47,828 bases of DNA, taken from assembly GCF_903946935.1 (NCBI RefSeq), contig NZ_CAJAXH010000231.1:1-47828 (forward strand). Reading direction: 5' to 3'. The notes under the pieces were generated by a model that was given only the letters and a program-made list of their open reading frames with translations, did not search any database and was not told the DNA's origin. This DNA comes from an uncultured Thiodictyon sp. Its GTDB lineage: Bacteria; Pseudomonadota; Gammaproteobacteria; Chromatiales; Chromatiaceae. Positions 43,608-47,828 of the stretch are shown here, piece by piece (the stretch's first letter is position 1; each line of letters starts with the position of its first letter). The position numbers were made by a program, and so were the translations under genes.

Positions 43608-44924
43608 ATGGAACCGGTCAAAATCGGCCTATTGGGCTTAGGCACTGTCGGCAGCGGCACGGTCACCGTGCTCACCCGCAATGCCCGTGAAATCGCCCGC
43701 CGCGCCGGCCGGGGGATCGTCATCGCGCACGCCGCGGCGCGTGAATTCAACCCGGAGGCCATCCCCGGGATCGAGCGCATCGGACGGATCGGGGCGGACG
43801 CCTTCGCGGTGGTGGATGACCCGCAGATCGAGGTCGTCGTCGAGCTGATCGGCGGCTATTCCCCAGCCAAAGAACTGGTGCTGCGTGCCATTGCCAACGG
43901 CAAGCACGTGGTCACCGCCAACAAGGCACTGATCGCCCGGCATGGCAATGAGATCTTTGCCGCCGCCCGCGAACGTGGGGTGATGGTCGGCTTCGAGGCG
44001 GCGGTGGCGGGCGGCATCCCCATCATCAAGGCACTGCGCGAGGGTCTGGCGGCCAACCATATCGAATGGATCGCCGGCATCATCAACGGCACCGGCAACT
44101 TCATCCTGACCGAGATGCGCGACAAGGGCAGGGACTTCGCCGACGTGCTCAAGGAGGCCCAAGAGCGCGGCTATGCGGAGGCTGACCCGACCTTCGACGT
44201 CGAGGGGATCGACGCCGCCCACAAGCTCACCATCCTGGCCTCGCTCGCCTTTGGCATCCCGCTCCAGTTCAATCGCTGCTTCACCGAGGGGATTTCGCGT
44301 ATCGAGGCGCAGGACGTCGCCTATGCCGAACAGCTCGGCTATCGGATCAAACACCTGGGTATTGCGCGGCGCTGTGCTGATGGGATCGAACTGCGGGTAC
44401 ACCCTACCCTCATCCCCCACCGGCGCCTCATCGCCAACGTCGACGGGGTGATGAATGCGGTGCTGGTGAAGGGCGACGCCGTCGGCCCCACGCTCTATTA
44501 CGGCGCCGGCGCCGGCTCGTTGCCCACGGCCTCCTCGGTGGTGGCTGACCTGGTCGATGTGGTGCGCACCCTGACCACCGACCCGAGCAACCGAGTACCC
44601 CACCTCGCCTTCCAGCCGGACGAGTTGGCCGACACCCCGATCCTCGCCATGGAGCAGGTCGAGACCGCCTATTATCTGCGCATGATGGCACGGGACGAGC
44701 CCGGGGTCATGGCCCGTATCGCCAGCATCCTGGGCGAACAGGGCATCAGCATCGAGGCCATCCAGCAGAAGGAACCCGGCGAGGGCGATACCCATGTACC
44801 GTTGGTGATGCTCACCCACCGGGTGCGCGAGGGCCAGATGAACGAGGCCATCGCCCGGATCGAGGCACTGGGCTCGGTGCAAGGGGTGGTGATGCGAATT
44901 CGGATGGAGAATCTCGCGGGCTGA
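43608..44924 (+). CDS. hom: Homoserine dehydrogenase
   Basis: A 438-residue protein from ATG at 43608 with GAGGAG upstream. The NAD(P)-binding start is VKIGLLGLGTVGSGTV; GKHVVTANKALIA, FEAAVAGGIPIIKALREG, GIINGTGNFIL and EADPTFDVEGIDAAHK are the catalytic signatures, and a C-terminal ACT domain (about 355-430, AYYLRMMARDEPGVMARIAS) should bind threonine for feedback control. It reduces aspartate semialdehyde to homoserine for threonine and methionine. thrB and thrC are not next to it. Confidence 0.96.
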   Translation: MEPVKIGLLGLGTVGSGTVTVLTRNAREIARRAGRGIVIAHAAAREFNPEAIPGIERIGRIGADAFAVVDDPQIEVVVELIGGYSPAKELVLRAIANGKHVVTANKALIARHGNEIFAAARERGVMVGFEAAVAGGIPIIKALREGLAANHIEWIAGIINGTGNFILTEMRDKGRDFADVLKEAQERGYAEADPTFDVEGIDAAHKLTILASLAFGIPLQFNRCFTEGISRIEAQDVAYAEQLGYRIKHLGIARRCADGIELRVHPTLIPHRRLIANVDGVMNAVLVKGDAVGPTLYYGAGAGSLPTASSVVADLVDVVRTLTTDPSNRVPHLAFQPDELADTPILAMEQVETAYYLRMMARDEPGVMARIASILGEQGISIEAIQQKEPGEGDTHVPLVMLTHRVREGQMNEAIARIEALGSVQGVVMRIRMENLAG

Positions 44925-44977
44925 ACGGCCTCCCGCTCTCAATCATCACTCCGGCTAGACCGGCGCTTGCGGCAACC

Positions 44978-45033
44978 CGTCGCGGCCTGGGGGCCGCTCC
45001 TATGCGGGTAGGAGCGCCCCCCAGGCCGCGACG
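44978..45033. repeat. Large GC-rich REP hairpin
   Basis: CGTCGCGGCCTGGGGG with CCGCTCCT pairs with AGGAGCGCCCCCCAGG with CCGCGACG around an 8-base loop (atgcgggt). A stem of about 24 bp, 50 bases downstream of hom; it could act as a 3' stabiliser or terminator. Confidence 0.8.
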
Positions 45034-45164
45034 AATGTTGGCGGGGTGGCCGGAATAGCGATCAAGGACCCCGCGCGACGCCCCCGGCGCTCGGCAATGT
45101 TGAAACGGCGAGTCGCAGACCCAAGTCGCCATTTACCCCCTACCGACCAGACCCCGGAGATTCT

Positions 45165-46271
45165 ATGCGCCCTCCGCTCGCCGCCTTGCTGTGTACACTG
45201 CTACCGCTGGCGTCGCTCCCCGCTGCGGCGGATGAGCAGTTGAGCGCCGGTGCCATTGAATCGGTGGCGGAACTACCCATCAACCCGGGCAATGTGGCGG
45301 TGACTGCCAAGGGGCGGGTCTTTGCCACGGTGCATCAATTCCGACGCGCCGCGGCCCAGCTCATCGAGATCACCGGGCCGCACAGCTACCGACCCTGGCC
45401 GGACTTGGCGTGGAACGGCGCCTTCGGTTCTGGACCCGATGTACTCAACAGCGCGCTCGGTATCCGCATCGACCGTCGGGGGCGGCTGTGGGTACTCGAC
45501 AACGGACTGGGGGACCCGCCCCAGGTGCCCAAGCTGGTGGCCTTTGCGCTGGCCGACGGCAAGCCGTTGTTCCGCTATGACTTCCCGCCGGAGACCGGAC
45601 CCGTCGGGAGCTTTCTAAATGACCTGGCGGTGGACGACACGCGCGGCTTTGTCTATATCGCGGACCCCGGCGGCAGCCATGCGCCCGCGTTGGTGGTCGT
45701 CGATCTCAATAACCGCACCTCCCGGCGCTTTACCGCCTCGCCCGCCCTGCAGGCAGAGAATGTCGACGTGGTGGTCGAGGGCCGAGTGCTCGGGCCGCGG
45801 GACGCGGACGGGCAGGTCAAGCCGGCCCGCATCGCCGTGAATCCAATCACCCTGTCCGCAGACGGTGAGACACTCTATTTCGGGGCCATGAACGGTGAGA
45901 CCTGGTATCGGGTCCCGACGCGGCTGCTGCGCGAGGGTGCGGACGACACGACCGTCGCCGCGGCCATCGCCAAGGCCGGGCGTAAGCCGGTCTCGGACGG
46001 CGCCGCCACCGATGATGCTGGCAATCACTATTTCACCGACCTGAACCACAACGCCATCGCCGTCCTGCACCCCGATGGCCAATTGGAGACCCTGGTCGAG
46101 GATGACCGGCTGCTGTGGCCAGACTCCTTGGCCTTTGGTGAGCCGGGGTGGCTCTATATCGCCGTGAACCAGCTCCACCTTGCGCCCGCGCTCAATGGCG
46201 GGGTCGAGGGGGCGCGACCGCCGTTTCGGATCCTGCGGGTCTATACGCGCGACGCGGCTGATCAACAATAA
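45165..46271 (+). CDS. Secreted MRJP/yellow-family beta-propeller protein
   Basis: A 368-residue protein with a signal peptide (MRPPLAALLCTLLPLASLPAAA). The mature part resembles the major royal jelly protein/yellow family: RVFATVHQF, LNSALGIRIDRRGRLWVLDNG, FLNDLAVDDTRGFVYIADPG and HYFTDLNHNAIAVL are successive blades of a six-bladed propeller. Bacterial members are periplasmic and of unknown substrate, sometimes compared with gluconolactonase-like enzymes. It appears to be a single-gene unit. Confidence 0.85.
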   Translation: MRPPLAALLCTLLPLASLPAAADEQLSAGAIESVAELPINPGNVAVTAKGRVFATVHQFRRAAAQLIEITGPHSYRPWPDLAWNGAFGSGPDVLNSALGIRIDRRGRLWVLDNGLGDPPQVPKLVAFALADGKPLFRYDFPPETGPVGSFLNDLAVDDTRGFVYIADPGGSHAPALVVVDLNNRTSRRFTASPALQAENVDVVVEGRVLGPRDADGQVKPARIAVNPITLSADGETLYFGAMNGETWYRVPTRLLREGADDTTVAAAIAKAGRKPVSDGAATDDAGNHYFTDLNHNAIAVLHPDGQLETLVEDDRLLWPDSLAFGEPGWLYIAVNQLHLAPALNGGVEGARPPFRILRVYTRDAADQQ

Positions 46272-46773
46272 GCGCCGACGTCACTACGCCAGCAAGTAAA
46301 AATATTTCCGGCCTTCGATCAAGAGGTGGCGCTCGCGGCAATGTTTAATACCACCATGGTCGGAATATCAATGAGCATGTTGCAGTCTTTGATCTGATTG
46401 ACTGGCCCTGAGCGGACTGGCTCTCAGGCGCGGGGCGGAGCCGGGTCGATCATCGTTGCAGGTGGCGCCTGTCGGGCGGTTTGGGGCGGTCTGAGGACCG
46501 ACACTCGGGGCGATGATCGGACAGGTGTCAGTGCCCTAGGTTGGGGGCGAGGGACCACCACCAACACCAGCGCTGGCGAGCTTGCTCCTGGGTCGCCCCA
46601 CCGGCGGGCCAGCCGCCGCTGGGTCGCGCCGGTTGCACGGGGCGGCCGCGGGCTTGATCATAGTTCATGGTCCGCTGCGGGTCGGCCGTCACGCCGACCG
46701 GGGGACCTGAGCGGCTGGCGCTCGCCGAGCCCCCGATCAAGACCGTCCGCGGTTCACTGAACTGGAATCATCC
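46272..46773. other. Gene-free stretch upstream of the lipoprotein
   Basis: The first 120 bases are A/T-richer (aaaaatatttccgg); the rest is very GC-rich. I see no frame with credible protein character, no clear promoter and no repeat shared with the other families. Confidence 0.4.
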
Positions 46774-47607
46774 ATGACGCAAATGAGACTGTTGCTCTGT
46801 CTGTTGACCTTGCTGGTGGCTGGATGTGGCGGAGAAGCGACGCAACGCACCGCCCCGCCAAGCGAGAGCGCACCGACCCTCGGGTCCGGCGCCGCCCGGG
46901 GTGCTGCCGGCGCCGACCGCACCTACCAACGCGAAGCGGCGCCGGCCAAGGCGCATCGTCCGGGGCTCGGCACCGTCTGGGGCGAGGACCGGAACAGCCG
47001 GGTCAGCCAAGGCAACTTCAGGCGCCAAACGCCCGGCCGTCCCTTTGCGGTCCTGTCCCTTTACTACAATGACCGGGCGGGTATCGACGCCATGATCGGG
47101 CAAGGCCCGCGACCGGACGACTCAGCCAATGCCTTTCCAGTCAACGTGAGTCGGCTCGCCGTGCGCCTGCTCGATGAGCGCGGTCGCCCCTTACCCAGCG
47201 CGTACCGGGCCGGTCGGACCTATGTGATCGGCGAGCGCGGGCAGCGCTATGTCATTCAGATCCGCAACCCTACCGCCAATCGCGTAGAGGTGGTGGCCAC
47301 AGTGGATGGACTCGACGTGCTGGACGGTCGCCCGGGGTCATACGCCAAACGCGGCTATCTGCTCGATCCCGGCGCCACCCTCCTGATTGACGGCTTTCGC
47401 CGCAGCGCCGACACCGTCGCCGCCTTTCGCTTCGGTGCAGTGGCCAATTCATACGCCGAACTCCAGGGCGAAGGGCGCAACGTGGGCGTCATCGGGGTCG
47501 CGTTCTTCGATGAGGCCGGTGCCCGCTGGCCGTGGACGGCACAGGAGGTCCAGCGGCGGCAGAGTGCGGACCCCTTCCCGGGGCAATACGCACAGCCCCC
47601 CCGCTGA
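46774..47607 (+). CDS. Putative lipoprotein
   Basis: A 277-residue protein with a lipobox LVAGCGG; the modified cysteine is C18. A Ser/Ala/Pro-rich linker (20-60) precedes a domain with GTVWGEDRNSRVS, FAVLSLYYNDRAGID, YVIGERGQRYVIQIRNPTAN and GRPGSYAKRGYLLDPG. The latter strand-rich part looks like an immunoglobulin-like fold. The residue after Cys is Gly, so outer-membrane sorting is likely. The family is not one I can name. Confidence 0.8.
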   Translation: MTQMRLLLCLLTLLVAGCGGEATQRTAPPSESAPTLGSGAARGAAGADRTYQREAAPAKAHRPGLGTVWGEDRNSRVSQGNFRRQTPGRPFAVLSLYYNDRAGIDAMIGQGPRPDDSANAFPVNVSRLAVRLLDERGRPLPSAYRAGRTYVIGERGQRYVIQIRNPTANRVEVVATVDGLDVLDGRPGSYAKRGYLLDPGATLLIDGFRRSADTVAAFRFGAVANSYAELQGEGRNVGVIGVAFFDEAGARWPWTAQEVQRRQSADPFPGQYAQPPR

Positions 47608-47728
47608 CCACCCGGCCAACATCCGACCGGCCAACCTCTGCCGATCAAGACGTGTGCTCGTTCATCGGGCGCAAGCCAATTGGATGCCCCCTAGTACCGC
47701 AGGATGAAAGTGCTCGGACCATGTCAAG

Positions 47729-47828
47729 CTAGGCTGCCAACGGCTTGCCTTGGTAGGTCCAGCGGAATGGTTTGGCCATTGTCTTGTTGAAATAGTCGAT
47801 GAAGTTTTTGATTTTCTGGCAAAGGTCG
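47729..47828 (-). mobile_element. IS630-type transposase, C-terminal end, cut by the window
   Basis: The minus-strand frame entering from the right edge reads DLCQKIKNFIDYFNKTMAKP with FRWTYQGKPLAA then TAG, the characteristic end of IS630-family transposases (YFNxTMAKPFxWTYxGKPL). The sequence just left of it (about 47690-47728) should contain the insertion-sequence end. Confidence 0.85.

Noticed and set aside
46528-46740. 70-residue minus-strand frame with a WCWWW stretch
   Set aside because: No ribosome-binding site or family resemblance; GC-rich chance frame.

Overview
The window looks like a chromosome segment of a gas-vesicle-forming purple sulfur bacterium (Chromatiaceae; Thiodictyon or Lamprocystis type is my guess). 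The basis is very high GC, gammaproteobacterial gene order (maf-rng-yhdP, ubiK-comM, yheS), and a gvpA plus gvpF/L pair. The assignment is inferred from protein resemblance only.

Layout: 0-5 kb is accessory-like. It holds a 25-residue-repeat protein coupled to a phospholipase-D/J-domain fusion, a nuclease-like protein with a 9-residue tail repeat, a broken AbrB antitoxin beside a REP element, and a stand-alone homocysteine-binding half of MetH. 5-18 kb is mostly core: rlmH, maf, rng, yhdP and alr. It ends in a four-gene module of a two-TM protein, a pseudo-receiver tail-anchored protein, a MoxR-type AAA ATPase and an HExxH/VWA protein. 18-25.5 kb is accessory: an NB-ARC/TPR protein, a hidden 35-residue membrane protein, an MFS transporter, an orphan BrnA antitoxin, an AT-rich SEC-C/nuclease-like gene and an HNH endonuclease coupled to a small partner. 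25.7-27.7 kb is the glutathione-dependent formaldehyde operon (adhC-fghA).

28-38.6 kb is repeat-rich. It has an antitoxin with only the tail of its ParE toxin, a frameshifted TIR-CHAT-NB-ARC-TPR gene that has lost the middle of its CHAT domain, an RHH regulator with a PHB-depolymerase-like esterase, the gas-vesicle pair, and six copies of a long palindromic intergenic element. 36-40.4 kb holds yheS, a DUF2939 protein, comM and ubiK. 40.5-43.4 kb is a nitrogen-regulated unit (porin-like protein, PII protein, AmtB) with a recognisable NtrC site, a sigma-54 promoter and a strong terminator. 43.6-47.8 kb holds homoserine dehydrogenase, a secreted MRJP-like protein, a lipoprotein and the tail of an IS630-type transposase at the edge.

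The most interesting leads are the two-gene repeat/PLD-J unit, the CHAT-deleted TIR-STAND gene, the palindromic element family whose arms change while the centre stays recognisable, the sigma-54-like promoter ahead of gvpA, and the string of toxin-antitoxin remnants. I saw no tRNA, rRNA or CRISPR array.
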